A stretch of 64,000 nucleotides of DNA, taken from Pseudomonas oryzihabitans (GTDB lineage: Bacteria; Pseudomonadota; Gammaproteobacteria; Pseudomonadales; Pseudomonadaceae). Where the stretch lies: assembly GCF_006384975.1 (NCBI RefSeq), contig NZ_CP021645.1:2508001-2572000 (forward strand), given 5' to 3'. Positions 9,450 through 17,483 of the stretch are shown piece by piece. Position numbers and translations under genes: made by a program. Every line of letters begins with the position of its first letter. The stretch's first letter is position 1. Below the pieces are notes generated by a model. It saw only the letters and a list, made by a program, of their open reading frames with translations. It did no database searches and was not told the origin of the DNA.

Positions 9450-11123
9450 CTAGGCGGCCGAGACCCGATCCGGCCGGGCGACCGCCGCGGGCAACTCGAC
9501 GATTCCCTGCTCCCGCGCCTCGGCCAGCATGAAGCGGGCCGCCTGCTCGGCGATCATCAGGGTCGGCGAACAGCTGTTGCCGGAGACCAGGGTCGGCATG
9601 ATGGAAGCGTCGGCGACCCGTAGGCCGGGGATGCCATGCACCCTTAGCCGGGCATCCACCACGGCATCCGCGTCCTGCCCCATGCGGCAGGTGCCGGAGG
9701 GATGGAAGATGGTGGTACCTATGGCGCCCGCGGCCTGCTGCAATTCCTCTTCGCTCTGGTAGGCCAGTCCCGGCAGGTATTCCTCGGGTCGGTAGGCGGC
9801 CAGGGCCGGGGCGGCGACGATGCGCCGGGTCAGGCGGATGGCGTCGGCGGCCACCTTGAGATCTTCCTCCGCGCTCAGGTAGCGCGGCTGGATCAGCGGC
9901 GCGGCTTGGGCATCGGCACTGCGGATGGCCACCTGACCGCGGCTGGCCGGGCGCAGGTTGCACACCGAGGCGGTGAAGGCGGGAAAGCCGTGCAGGGGCT
10001 CGCCGAAGCGCTCCAGCGACAGCGGCTGCACGTGATACTGCAGATTGGCCGAGGGCTGGCCCGGATCGGAGCAGGCGAAGGCGCCCAGTTGACTCGGCGC
10101 CATGGCCAGGGGGCCGCTACGCCGCCAGAGGTACTCCAGGCCCATGCCCAGCTTGCCCCAGAGGCTGCCGGCCAGGGCATTGAGGGTCGGTACGCCGTGC
10201 ACCCGGTAGATCAGCCGCAGTTGCAGGTGGTCTTGCAAATTGCCGCCCACGCCTTCCAGCCGATGCTGGACGCCGATGCCGAGTCCTTCGAGCAGGGCCC
10301 GCGGCCCGATGCCGGAGCGCTGCAACAGGGTCGGCGAGCCGATGGCCCCGGCGCAGAGCACGATCTCGCGCCGCGCCACCAGCCGCTGGGGCTCGGCCTG
10401 GCCCGGCAGCCGCGCCAGTACCGCCCGCGCCCTGCCCTCTTCCAGCAGCACCCGCTCCACCTGGACGCCGGTCAGCACCTCCAGATTGGCGCGCTGGCGG
10501 ATCGGCCGGAGAAAGGCCTTGGCCGCATTCCAGCGCACACCGTTGCGCTGGTTGACCTGAAAATAGCCGCAGCCTTCGTTGTCACCGGTATTGAAGTCCT
10601 CCACCGGCGCGATACCGGTTTCCCCTGCGGCGCTGCGAAAGGCGTCGAGCAGCGTCCAGTGCAGGCGCTGGCGCTCCACGCGCCATTCGCCGCCGGCGCC
10701 ATGAAAGGCCGAGGCGCCGTCGCAGTGATCCTCCATTGCCTTGAACAGCGGCAGCACGTCTTGCCAGCCCCAGCCAGGGTTGCCGGCGGCGGCCCAGCCA
10801 TCGTAGTCCCGCGCCTGGCCGCGCATGTAGATCATGCCGTTGATGGAGGAGCAGCCGCCCAGCACCCGGCCACGCGGATAGTTGAGCGCCCGACCGCCCA
10901 GGCCGGCTTCCACCTCGGTCTTGAAGCACCAGTCGGTGCGTGGATTACCGATGCAGAACAGGTAGCCGACCGGGATATGGATCCAGGGATGGTTGTCGCG
11001 CCCGCCCGCTTCCAGCAGGAGCACGCGATGGGCCGGATCGGCGGAGAGTCGATTGGCCAGCAGGCAGCCGGCCGGACCGGCGCCGACGATGATGAAGTCA
11101 TAGTCCGCAGCAGGACGGGGCAT
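9450..11123 (-). CDS. GMC-family FAD oxidoreductase (choline/alcohol dehydrogenase-like)
   Basis: A 557-aa flavoprotein. The N-terminal dinucleotide-binding motif is FIIVGAGPAGCLLANRL, with the ribose-binding acidic stretch LLLEAGG. GMC signature 1 lies around GRVLGGCSSINGMIY. Near the C-terminus, HPSGTCRMG carries the likely catalytic His, and SGNSCSPTLMIAEQAA has Asn at the second active-site position. The family oxidises primary alcohols, including choline, to aldehydes. Co-orientation with an MHS permease and a divergent LysR gene suggests an inducible alcohol or amino-alcohol pathway rather than betBA itself, since no betB or betI is present. A GAGGGAA ribosome site precedes the ATG. Confidence 0.9.
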   Translation of the reverse strand: MPRPAADYDFIIVGAGPAGCLLANRLSADPAHRVLLLEAGGRDNHPWIHIPVGYLFCIGNPRTDWCFKTEVEAGLGGRALNYPRGRVLGGCSSINGMIYMRGQARDYDGWAAAGNPGWGWQDVLPLFKAMEDHCDGASAFHGAGGEWRVERQRLHWTLLDAFRSAAGETGIAPVEDFNTGDNEGCGYFQVNQRNGVRWNAAKAFLRPIRQRANLEVLTGVQVERVLLEEGRARAVLARLPGQAEPQRLVARREIVLCAGAIGSPTLLQRSGIGPRALLEGLGIGVQHRLEGVGGNLQDHLQLRLIYRVHGVPTLNALAGSLWGKLGMGLEYLWRRSGPLAMAPSQLGAFACSDPGQPSANLQYHVQPLSLERFGEPLHGFPAFTASVCNLRPASRGQVAIRSADAQAAPLIQPRYLSAEEDLKVAADAIRLTRRIVAAPALAAYRPEEYLPGLAYQSEEELQQAAGAIGTTIFHPSGTCRMGQDADAVVDARLRVHGIPGLRVADASIMPTLVSGNSCSPTLMIAEQAARFMLAEAREQGIVELPAAVARPDRVSAA

Positions 11124-11268
11124 GACGTTCCCTCGTGTTTTGTTGTTGTGGCTCCTATCCTAGTGGCGTCATCCGCGAACAACAGTCGCAGAAAACGGGC
11201 AACGGCTGTGCATTTCTGCACAGCCCCGTGGAAGCGCTCTGCTAGACCAGAACAAGAGAGGCAGTGGC
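11124..11268. promoter_or_regulatory. Divergent control region between GMC oxidoreductase and LysR gene
   Basis: A 145-bp intergenic region between two divergent genes, the usual place for a LysR-type operator (T-N11-A core) controlling both directions. I could not assign one specific palindrome with confidence; the region is included because gene arrangement makes regulation here likely. Confidence 0.45.
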
Positions 11269-12186
11269 ATGTTCGACTGGAACGATCTGCGCGTTTTCCT
11301 GGAGGTACAACGCCATGGCCGGCTGTTGACCGCCGCCCGCAGCCTGGGCGTCAGCCATGCCACCGTGTCGCGTCATCTGGAGGCCCTGGAACGCGCCCTG
11401 GGCAGCCAGTTGCTGGTGCAACAGGCCAGCGGCTATCAGCTCACCCCGGCCGGCCAGGCGCTACTGGCCCATGCCCAGGCGATGGAAGAAGCCGCCCTGC
11501 TGGCCCAGGAGGCCGTGACGCAAAGACTCAACCCCCTGGGCCAGGTGCGGGTCGGCGTGACCGAGGGGTTGGGCACCGGCTTCCTGGCCCGACGCCTGGG
11601 TGGATTGTTGCGGGATTACCCGGGCCTGGAGGTGGAGCTGGTCTCGGTGCCGCGCTTCGTCAGCGTCACCAACCGCGAGGCGGACATCGCCATTACCTTG
11701 GAGCGCCCTACCGCCGAAGGCTTGATCGGCCGGCGGCTGACGCCCTATCGGCTGCGTTTCTACGCCAGTCGCGCCTATCTGGATCGGGCCCCACCGCTGG
11801 ATGCCGAGGCCGACCTGGGCGAACAGACCTTCATCGGCTACGTCGACGACCTGCTGTTCTGCCGCGAGCTGCAATTCATCCAGGGTCTCTGCCCGGAGCC
11901 CCGCCTGGTCTTTCGCAGCACCAGCGTCATCGCCCAGCGGGAAGCGGCCTGCGCCGGACTCGGCCTGGCGGTGCTGCCCTGCTACCTGGTGGGCGCCGAC
12001 AGCCCGCTGGAATGCGTGCTGCCGGAAAGATCCTTCACTCGCGAATACTGGATCTCGACCCACCGTGAGCTGCATCGCTCCACCCGCCTGCGCGTGGTCT
12101 GGGACTTCCTGCTGCAGCTCTGCGCGGCGGAACGGACCCTGCTCCTGGGTGAAGAGGCCTTGAGTGAACAGCCGTTGGCCGACTAG
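11269..12186 (+). CDS. LysR-family transcriptional regulator
   Basis: A 305-aa LysR protein. The N-terminal winged HTH (residues 1-60) includes VQRHGRLLTAARSLGVSHAT and VSRHLEALERALG. The C-terminal half is the periplasmic-binding-protein-like effector domain (about 90-295). It is divergent from the GMC oxidoreductase/MHS permease pair and so is the likely regulator of that pair. An AAGAGAGG ribosome site precedes the ATG. Ends in TAG three bases before the convergent neighbour's stop. Confidence 0.93.
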   Translation: MFDWNDLRVFLEVQRHGRLLTAARSLGVSHATVSRHLEALERALGSQLLVQQASGYQLTPAGQALLAHAQAMEEAALLAQEAVTQRLNPLGQVRVGVTEGLGTGFLARRLGGLLRDYPGLEVELVSVPRFVSVTNREADIAITLERPTAEGLIGRRLTPYRLRFYASRAYLDRAPPLDAEADLGEQTFIGYVDDLLFCRELQFIQGLCPEPRLVFRSTSVIAQREAACAGLGLAVLPCYLVGADSPLECVLPERSFTREYWISTHRELHRSTRLRVVWDFLLQLCAAERTLLLGEEALSEQPLAD

Positions 12187-12189
12187 TCG

Positions 12190-12891
12190 TCAGACCGCCG
12201 CGGCCTGACGCTCCAGCTCGGCACGCAAACCGGGTTCCAGGTGCAACTGACGCGCCAGCTCGTCCAGGTAGGCCTTCTCCATGTACTGCTGGTCGTCGAT
12301 CAGCATTAGGCTGGCGAGGTACATCTCGGCGGCGATTTCCGGGGTTTCGGCAGCGGCGGCGACCTTGGCCGGGTCCAGTGGCTGCTCCAGCTCGCGCTGC
12401 AGCCAGCTGCGCAGCTCGGGGTCATTGTCCAGCTTGCCCATCTCGGCCTCGATGGCCTGGCGTTCCTGGGCATCCACGTGCCCATCAGCCTTGGCCGCGG
12501 CGATCAGGGCGATGAGTACCGCGCGGCCATGGGCCTCGGCTTCATGCTCGGGGACCCGGTCCACGGTGCGCGGCTCGACCGTTTGCCCGCCTTGCGCCTG
12601 GTTGGCTTGCCAGGATTGATAGGCCTTGTAGGCCACCATGCCGAGCGCCGCCAGACCACCGTAGCCGACCGCCTTGCCGCCCAGGCTGCGGCCCCGCTTG
12701 CTGCCCAGCAGCGCAGTCAGGGCACCCGCTGCCAGGCCGCTGTTGCCCAGGCCCGACAGCAGGCCGCCGAGACCGTCCTTGCCGGCAGGAGTCGCGCCAG
12801 CGCCTGGTCGCGTGGTCGAATGGCCGGTCTTGTTGGCCAAGGCTTGCTGGCCAGCCTTGAGCAGTTGATCGAGCAGACCGCGGGTGTTCAT
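12190..12891 (-). CDS. TerB/DUF533-family (YebE-like) inner membrane protein
   Basis: A 233-aa protein starting MNTRGLLDQLLKAGQQALA, chosen because GGAGG lies just upstream. Residues 40-95 are Gly/Ala/Leu-rich with a probable membrane or membrane-associated segment (GYGGLAALGMVAYKAYQSW). Residues 115-230 form a helical TerB-like domain with acidic positions (AAAKADGHVDAQERQAIEAE) that resemble the metal-binding TerB fold. E. coli YebE is the closest family name; its function is not established. No tellurite genes are nearby. Confidence 0.85.
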   Translation of the reverse strand: MNTRGLLDQLLKAGQQALANKTGHSTTRPGAGATPAGKDGLGGLLSGLGNSGLAAGALTALLGSKRGRSLGGKAVGYGGLAALGMVAYKAYQSWQANQAQGGQTVEPRTVDRVPEHEAEAHGRAVLIALIAAAKADGHVDAQERQAIEAEMGKLDNDPELRSWLQRELEQPLDPAKVAAAAETPEIAAEMYLASLMLIDDQQYMEKAYLDELARQLHLEPGLRAELERQAAAV

Positions 12892-13083
12892 GGGCAACCT
12901 CCACAGGGGATTTGGATTCAGCCTGTTGAGACCACTCGCCGGGTCGTCTGGCTCCCCGTAGCTGCTTACCGGATGTTGCAGTCGAACAGGCGATGAGTCG
13001 CAGCCGATACAAAATATTTCTGACCGCGGGCCGGCCGCAGCGCTACTCTTGCGCCTCCCCCTTGCAGTTGTCGGAGACACCCC

Positions 13084-13554
13084 ATGCGTTCGCGTCTGGC
13101 TGTGCTGTTCGCGCTTTCGCTTGCCCTCATCGCTGGCCAGGTCCAGGCCGCGGCCGAGGATGCTCGCGTCATCGCCAATCGCTATCTCGATGCCTGGAAT
13201 GACCATGATGCCGAAGCCGCCAGTGCCTTGCTCGATCCCAAGGTGCAGTACTTCGATAGCGGTACGGCGACGACCGAAACCAGCCGCACCCAGGCCCGAG
13301 ACAGGATCGTTCGCGTCACCCTCAAGGCCGTGCCCGACCTGCAGGTGAAGATGGTGCACAAGCCGGTCATCGGGCCGCGCAGTATTGCCTTCGAGTGGGA
13401 ACTCACCGGCAACACGACCATCGCTGCCGGCAAGCAACCGGTCAAGATCCGCGGTGCCAGCATCATGCGAATTCGCGACGGCCGCATCTGGTACCTGGGC
13501 GACTACTACGACAGTGATGCCCTGGAAGCGCTGCTGCGACCCGCCAAGCCGTAA
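13084..13554 (+). CDS. Secreted SnoaL-like/NTF2-fold protein
   Basis: A 156-aa protein with a signal peptide (MRSRLAVLFALSLALIAG, cleavage near VQA-A at about residue 23). The mature part looks like a SnoaL-like cone-shaped domain: VIANRYLDAWNDHDAEAASA at the start, a central beta region, and IMRIRDGRIWYLGDYYDSDA at the end. Many such proteins are ligand-binding or isomerase-like, but nothing here fixes a substrate. It stands alone and converges on an Old Yellow Enzyme gene. Confidence 0.78.
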   Translation: MRSRLAVLFALSLALIAGQVQAAAEDARVIANRYLDAWNDHDAEAASALLDPKVQYFDSGTATTETSRTQARDRIVRVTLKAVPDLQVKMVHKPVIGPRSIAFEWELTGNTTIAAGKQPVKIRGASIMRIRDGRIWYLGDYYDSDALEALLRPAKP

Positions 13555-13567
13555 CGGATCTCACCAA

Positions 13568-13589
13568 GAGCCACCCGCCTGGGTGGCTC
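13568..13589. terminator. Hairpin between convergent SnoaL-like and OYE genes
   Basis: GAGCCACCC and GGGTGGCTC form a perfect 9-bp stem around GCCT. It lies 14 nt after the SnoaL-like stop and just beyond the OYE stop. The T-run is missing, so it may be a weak terminator or a repeat-type palindrome. Confidence 0.5.
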
Positions 13590-13601
13590 CTACAAGCGCC
13601 C

Positions 13602-14705
13602 CTACTCCGCGCCGAAGGGCTTGCGCAGCGGTGTATCCCGATGCGCCGCCCGCACGTACTGCGGCGGCCAGGAGACCTTCTCCCGTAGTGCCTCGGCGGC
13701 GTTCAGCGGCCAATAGGGATCGCGCAGCAGTTCCCGCGCCAGCAGCACCAGATCGGCCTGGCCGGTACGCAGCACGTGCTCGGCCTGGGCCGCATCGGTG
13801 ATCATGCCCACCGCGCCGCTGGGAATCTCGGCTTCCTTGCGCACCCGCTCGGCGAACTGGGTCTGGTAGCCGGGGCCGGTGGGAATATCGGCCTGGGCCG
13901 CGGTGCCACCGGAAGAGACGTCGATCAGGTCGACGCCCAGGGTTTTCAGCCGGCGTGCCAGTTCCACCGTCTCATCGACGTCCCAGCCGTCCTCCACCCA
14001 ATCGGTGGCCGAGACCCGCACGAACAGCGGCAGCTCAGCCGGCCAGACCGCGCGCACATCGGCGGTGACCTCCAGCAGCAGACGGATGCGATTCTCGAAG
14101 TTGCCACCATAGTCGTCGTCGCGCCGGTTGGAGAGCGGCGAGAGGAATTGGTGCAGCAGATAGCCATGGGCCGCATGGATCTCGGCCACCTTGAAGCCGG
14201 CCGCCAGGGCGCGCTCGGCGGTGTCCACGAAGGCCCGGCGAATGCTGGCGATGTCATCGCGATCAACGGCAGTGGGTCGGGTGTGCTGGGGGTCGAAGGC
14301 GATGGCCGACGGTGCCACCGGGACCCAGCCGCCCTCGGCGATGGGCACGCTGCCATGCTTGCCGGCCCAGGGCTGCCAGGTACTGGCCTTGCGCCCGGCA
14401 TGGGCCAGCTGGATGCCGGCGACACTGCCCTGGCCTTCGATGAACTGGGTGATGCGCCGCAGCGGCTCGATCTGCTCGTCCTTCCACAGGCCGAGATCCT
14501 GGGGCGTGATACGCCCGTCGGGGGTAACCGCGGTGGCCTCGAAGATCACCAGACCGGCGCCGCCAACGGCGCGACTGCCGAGGTGGACCAGGTGCCAGTC
14601 GTTGGCGAAGCCGTCTTCGCTGGAGTACTGGCACATCGGGGAGACCACCACCCGGTTGGGCAGGGTCAGCTGACGCAGGGTCAGGGACTGGAACAGGAGA
14701 CTCAT
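13602..14705 (-). CDS. Old Yellow Enzyme family NADPH:flavin oxidoreductase (YqjM/XenA-like)
   Basis: A 367-aa FMN-dependent ene-reductase barrel. MSLLFQSLTLRQLTLPNRVV is the family N-terminus, followed by SPMCQYSSEDG (the Cys typical of YqjM/XenA-type enzymes), QLAHAGRKAS, HAAHGYLLHQFLSPLSNRR (the substrate-binding His pair and barrel core), and a final RELLRDPYWP. Such enzymes reduce activated C=C bonds of enones and some nitro compounds; the physiological substrate is unclear. The start is the ATG with GAGG upstream; a longer upstream frame is open but has no family similarity. Confidence 0.9.
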   Translation of the reverse strand: MSLLFQSLTLRQLTLPNRVVVSPMCQYSSEDGFANDWHLVHLGSRAVGGAGLVIFEATAVTPDGRITPQDLGLWKDEQIEPLRRITQFIEGQGSVAGIQLAHAGRKASTWQPWAGKHGSVPIAEGGWVPVAPSAIAFDPQHTRPTAVDRDDIASIRRAFVDTAERALAAGFKVAEIHAAHGYLLHQFLSPLSNRRDDDYGGNFENRIRLLLEVTADVRAVWPAELPLFVRVSATDWVEDGWDVDETVELARRLKTLGVDLIDVSSGGTAAQADIPTGPGYQTQFAERVRKEAEIPSGAVGMITDAAQAEHVLRTGQADLVLLARELLRDPYWPLNAAEALREKVSWPPQYVRAAHRDTPLRKPFGAE

Positions 14706-14776
14706 GGCAGACCTCGTCTGATCGGGATTCACCGCATTGGAGTGTTCCCGAACAGAATAGGTCGCTGTTCCGACAG

Positions 14777-15005
14777 GGCTCGTCTGAAAAGTCGCCGAGC
14801 GAAGGTCAGGCAAGGCGCAACGACCAACGGGAGTAACAGCCAACGGCTGGCCCGGAGGGTGAGCGCCAGCGAATCAAATCAGCGAGGAAGCGGATCGGAC
14901 TCGCGCTCGAGTTTACGAGTGGTAAATGAGCATTCCGATCGGACTGGCGATCCAGCTGATTTTTAACGCAGCATCACCGAGCGCAGGCACTTTTCAAACG
15001 AGACC
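14777..15005. mobile_element. MITE-like palindromic element, 229 bp
   Basis: Terminal inverted repeats GGCTCGTCTGAAAAGTCGCC (left) and, as reverse complement of the right end, GGTCTCGTTTGAAAAGTGCC match at most positions. The inside has no ORF. It fills most of the gap between the OYE gene and recJ, and its last base overlaps the recJ stop codon. Size, repeats and lack of coding fit a non-autonomous element; no target duplication was identified with certainty. Confidence 0.6.
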
Positions 15006-16726
15006 TAACGTGGTGCCAGGTGCACCACCAGCAATTGCACGCTCTCGTTACCGCGGAATTCGTTCACGTCCAGCCGATAGGCCACTTCGGCCCAACGGAT
15101 GTTCGGATCGGGCCAGGTGTCGCGATCGATGTTGAAGGCGATGCCGTCCAGCTCCGGGCCGCCCTGCTCGCTGCGCAGGGTCAGCTTCAGATGCCGCTCC
15201 TTGAGCAGGCGCTGGGAGAGGATCTCGAAGGTGCCGTGGAACAGCGGCTCGGGAAATTGCTGGCCCCAGGGACCGGCTTGGCGCAGGGCCTGGGCCAGGT
15301 CGAGCTGGAACTCGGTCGGAGCGAGGCAGCCATCGGTCTGCAATCGCCCGCTGAGGTCGTCGGCCTGCAGGTGGCGGCGCACCTCGGCGTCGAAGGCCAC
15401 GGCGAAGGTCTCGTAGTGCGCCTGGGGCAGACTGAGGCCGGCCGCCATGGCATGACCGCCGAACTTGGTGATCAGGCCCGGATGGCGGGTCGCCACGGCG
15501 TCCAGGGCATCGCGGATGTGCAACCCGGCGACCGAACGCGCCGAGCCCTTGAGCATGCCGGTGCCGCTGCCGTCGTCGGCGAAGGCCAGCGCCGGGCGGT
15601 GATACTTTTCCTTGAGCCGCGAGGCGAGGATGCCGATCACGCCCTGGTGCCACTCCGGATCGAAGAGGCAGAGGCCGAAGGGCAGATCGTCTTCCGGCAA
15701 CTCCTTGAGCTGCTTGAGCGCCTCGCGCTGCATGCCCTGCTCGATGCTCTTGCGATCCTTGTTGAAGTCATCCAGTTGCTGGGCATATTCGCGCGCCAGC
15801 TCCGGGTCCTCGCAGAGCAGCAGCTCGATGCCGATGGACATGTCGTCCAGGCGACCCGCGGCATTGAGCCGCGGCCCGAGGATGAAGCCCAAGTCGCTGG
15901 AGGCCACCTTGCCCGGCTGGCGCCCGGCGACTTCCAGCAGTGCCTTGAGCCCCGGCCGTGCCCGGCCGGCGCGGATACGCATCAGCCCCTGGTGCACCAG
16001 GATACGGTTGTTGGCATCCAGCGGGACCACATCGGCCACGCTGCCCAGGGCCACCAGGTCGAGCAACTCGGCCAGGTTGGGCTCGGCCAGGCCCTGGCGG
16101 GTGAACCAGCCGTTTTCGCGCAGGCGACTGCGCAGGGCCAGCATCACATAGAAGATCACCCCCACCCCGGCGATGCACTTGCTGGGGAAGGCACAGGCTG
16201 GCTGGTTCGGATTGACGATGGCATCGGCGGCGGGCAGCTCGGCGCCCGGCAGGTGATGGTCGGTGATGACCACCTGCAAGCCAGCGGCCTTGGCCGCGGC
16301 CACGCCGTCCAGGCTGGAGATGCCGTTGTCGACGGTGAGCAGTACTTCCGGCTCACGTTGCAGGGCCACGGCGACGATCTCGGGCGTCAGGCCATAGCCG
16401 TACTCGAAGCGATTGGGTACCAAATAGTCGACCCAGGCCGCGCCCAGGCGACGTAAGGCCAGCACACCCACGGCACTGGCGGTGGCGCCATCGGCATCGA
16501 AGTCGCCGACGATGAGGATGCGCCGGCGTTCTTCCAGGGCACGGGCCAGCAGCTCGACCGCCGCCTCGATGCCCTTGAGCTGGTGATAGGGCACCAGCCG
16601 CGCCAGGCCCTTGTCCAGCTCTTCCGGTTGGGTCACGCCACGGGCGGCATAGAGCCGGGTGAGCAGCGGCGGCAGGTCACCCAGGTCGGGCAATACCGGC
16701 GGTAGCGGGCGGGGCTCCAGACGCAT
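15005..16726 (-). CDS. recJ: Single-stranded-DNA-specific exonuclease RecJ
   Basis: A 573-aa 5'-3' ssDNA exonuclease acting in mismatch repair, base excision repair and RecF-pathway recombination. The DHH phosphoesterase motifs are present: ILIVGDFDADGATASAV (motif I, about 70-85), LLTVDNGISS, VVITDHHLPG (motif III) and NPNQPACAFPSKCIAGVG (motif IV). A DHHA1 region (GGHAMAAGLSLP) and an OB-fold C-terminus follow. The start is ATG 16726, which shares its A with the yaeQ stop (TGATG), implying coupling. The larger open frame upstream only reads antisense-like residues within yaeQ. Length matches the family. Confidence 0.95.
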   Translation of the reverse strand: MRLEPRPLPPVLPDLGDLPPLLTRLYAARGVTQPEELDKGLARLVPYHQLKGIEAAVELLARALEERRRILIVGDFDADGATASAVGVLALRRLGAAWVDYLVPNRFEYGYGLTPEIVAVALQREPEVLLTVDNGISSLDGVAAAKAAGLQVVITDHHLPGAELPAADAIVNPNQPACAFPSKCIAGVGVIFYVMLALRSRLRENGWFTRQGLAEPNLAELLDLVALGSVADVVPLDANNRILVHQGLMRIRAGRARPGLKALLEVAGRQPGKVASSDLGFILGPRLNAAGRLDDMSIGIELLLCEDPELAREYAQQLDDFNKDRKSIEQGMQREALKQLKELPEDDLPFGLCLFDPEWHQGVIGILASRLKEKYHRPALAFADDGSGTGMLKGSARSVAGLHIRDALDAVATRHPGLITKFGGHAMAAGLSLPQAHYETFAVAFDAEVRRHLQADDLSGRLQTDGCLAPTEFQLDLAQALRQAGPWGQQFPEPLFHGTFEILSQRLLKERHLKLTLRSEQGGPELDGIAFNIDRDTWPDPNIRWAEVAYRLDVNEFRGNESVQLLVVHLAPR

Positions 16727-17265
16727 CAACGCTCGCCCAGCAGCCATTCCAGCTGCAGTTCGTGCTGACCGCGGTCGTCGGTGACGAACAGGGTGCCCTC
16801 GCTGATCATCACCTGCCAGGAAATGCTCCGCGGCAGGTCGCGGGCCAACTCGGCCAGGGGCTCGGCGGGGACCGCGGCGATATGCAGATTCTTCAGCGTC
16901 TTGACCGCATCCACCACCTTGGTCTGCCAGACGCGCAGGTTGCCATAGGCCAGCAGGCTGGTGCGTTCGGTACGGCGGCTGCACCAGGTCAGGCGCTCGG
17001 CATCGGGCTGGCCGACCTCGATCCAGTGCAGCACCCGGCCATCGAGACTCTTTTCCCACAGCGCCGGCTCGTCGACATCGGACAGGCCGCGCCCGAAGGC
17101 CAGCTGCTCGTTGTACCAGAGCACATAGGCCAGCAACCGCACCGCCAACCGCTCCTCGGTCTCGGAAGGATGCCGCGCCACGGTCAGGCGCAGGTTCTCG
17201 TAGACGCCACGATCCAGATCGGTGAGGTTGAGTTCGACTTTGTAGGGCGTGGCTTGCAGAGCCAT
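16726..17265 (-). CDS. yaeQ: YaeQ family protein
   Basis: A 179-aa protein of the YaeQ family (MALQATPYKVELNLTDLDRG; ETEERLAVRLLAYVLWYNE; HWIEVGQPDAERL). YaeQ proteins adopt a PD-(D/E)xK nuclease-like fold, but activity is not established. It is directly upstream of recJ with a one-base stop/start overlap, an association common in Pseudomonas that hints at a nucleic-acid role. Confidence 0.93.
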   Translation of the reverse strand: MALQATPYKVELNLTDLDRGVYENLRLTVARHPSETEERLAVRLLAYVLWYNEQLAFGRGLSDVDEPALWEKSLDGRVLHWIEVGQPDAERLTWCSRRTERTSLLAYGNLRVWQTKVVDAVKTLKNLHIAAVPAEPLAELARDLPRSISWQVMISEGTLFVTDDRGQHELQLEWLLGER

Positions 17266-17336
17266 GGGCGGGTCACCGGCAGGGAAAGCCGGGCATTGTA
17301 CCGGAAAAGGCAGCAGGGCTTGGGGACGGTAGGACA

Positions 17337-17427
17337 GTAGGTTGGGTTGAGCGCAGCGAAGCCCATCAGCGACGGTAGAGTCCGCCGTGTTGGGCTTCGA
17401 CGATGGAGCCGTCTCAACCCAACCTAC
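17337..17427. repeat. About 91-bp inverted intergenic repeat (copy 2)
   Basis: Starts GTAGGTTGGGTTGAGCGCAG and ends CTCAACCCAACCTAC, matching the element at 2380-2471 in both arms and in the inner TGTTGGGCTTCG block. It lies between yaeQ and the 3' end of thrC. Confidence 0.75.
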
Positions 17428-17435
17428 AGGTCCGT

Positions 17436-17470
17436 GTAGGTTGGGTTGAGCGCAGCGAAGCCCAACACGG
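17436..17470. repeat. Half copy of the same repeat
   Basis: A second left arm (GTAGGTTGGGTTGAGCGCAG, then CGAAGCCCAACACGG) follows copy 2 by 8 bp and runs up to the thrC stop. No right arm is present, so the array is one and a half units. Confidence 0.7.
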
Positions 17471-17483
17471 GTGTACTAGCGCC

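Noticed and set aside
9702..12068. Very long plus-strand open frame (788 codons) opposite the GMC oxidoreductase and into the LysR gene
   Set aside because: It is antisense to a well-supported GMC flavoprotein and out of frame with LysR; the translation is low-complexity Gly/Ala/His/Gln typical of high-GC shadow frames.
15005..17059. Longer recJ start reading back through yaeQ
   Set aside because: The extension reads a shifted frame of yaeQ; ATG 16726 with TGATG overlap gives the standard RecJ length.
2380..17470. Repeated GTAGGTTGGGTTG units considered as a CRISPR-like or tandem array
   Set aside because: Only two distant inverted-repeat copies plus a half copy, with no regular spacers and no cas genes.
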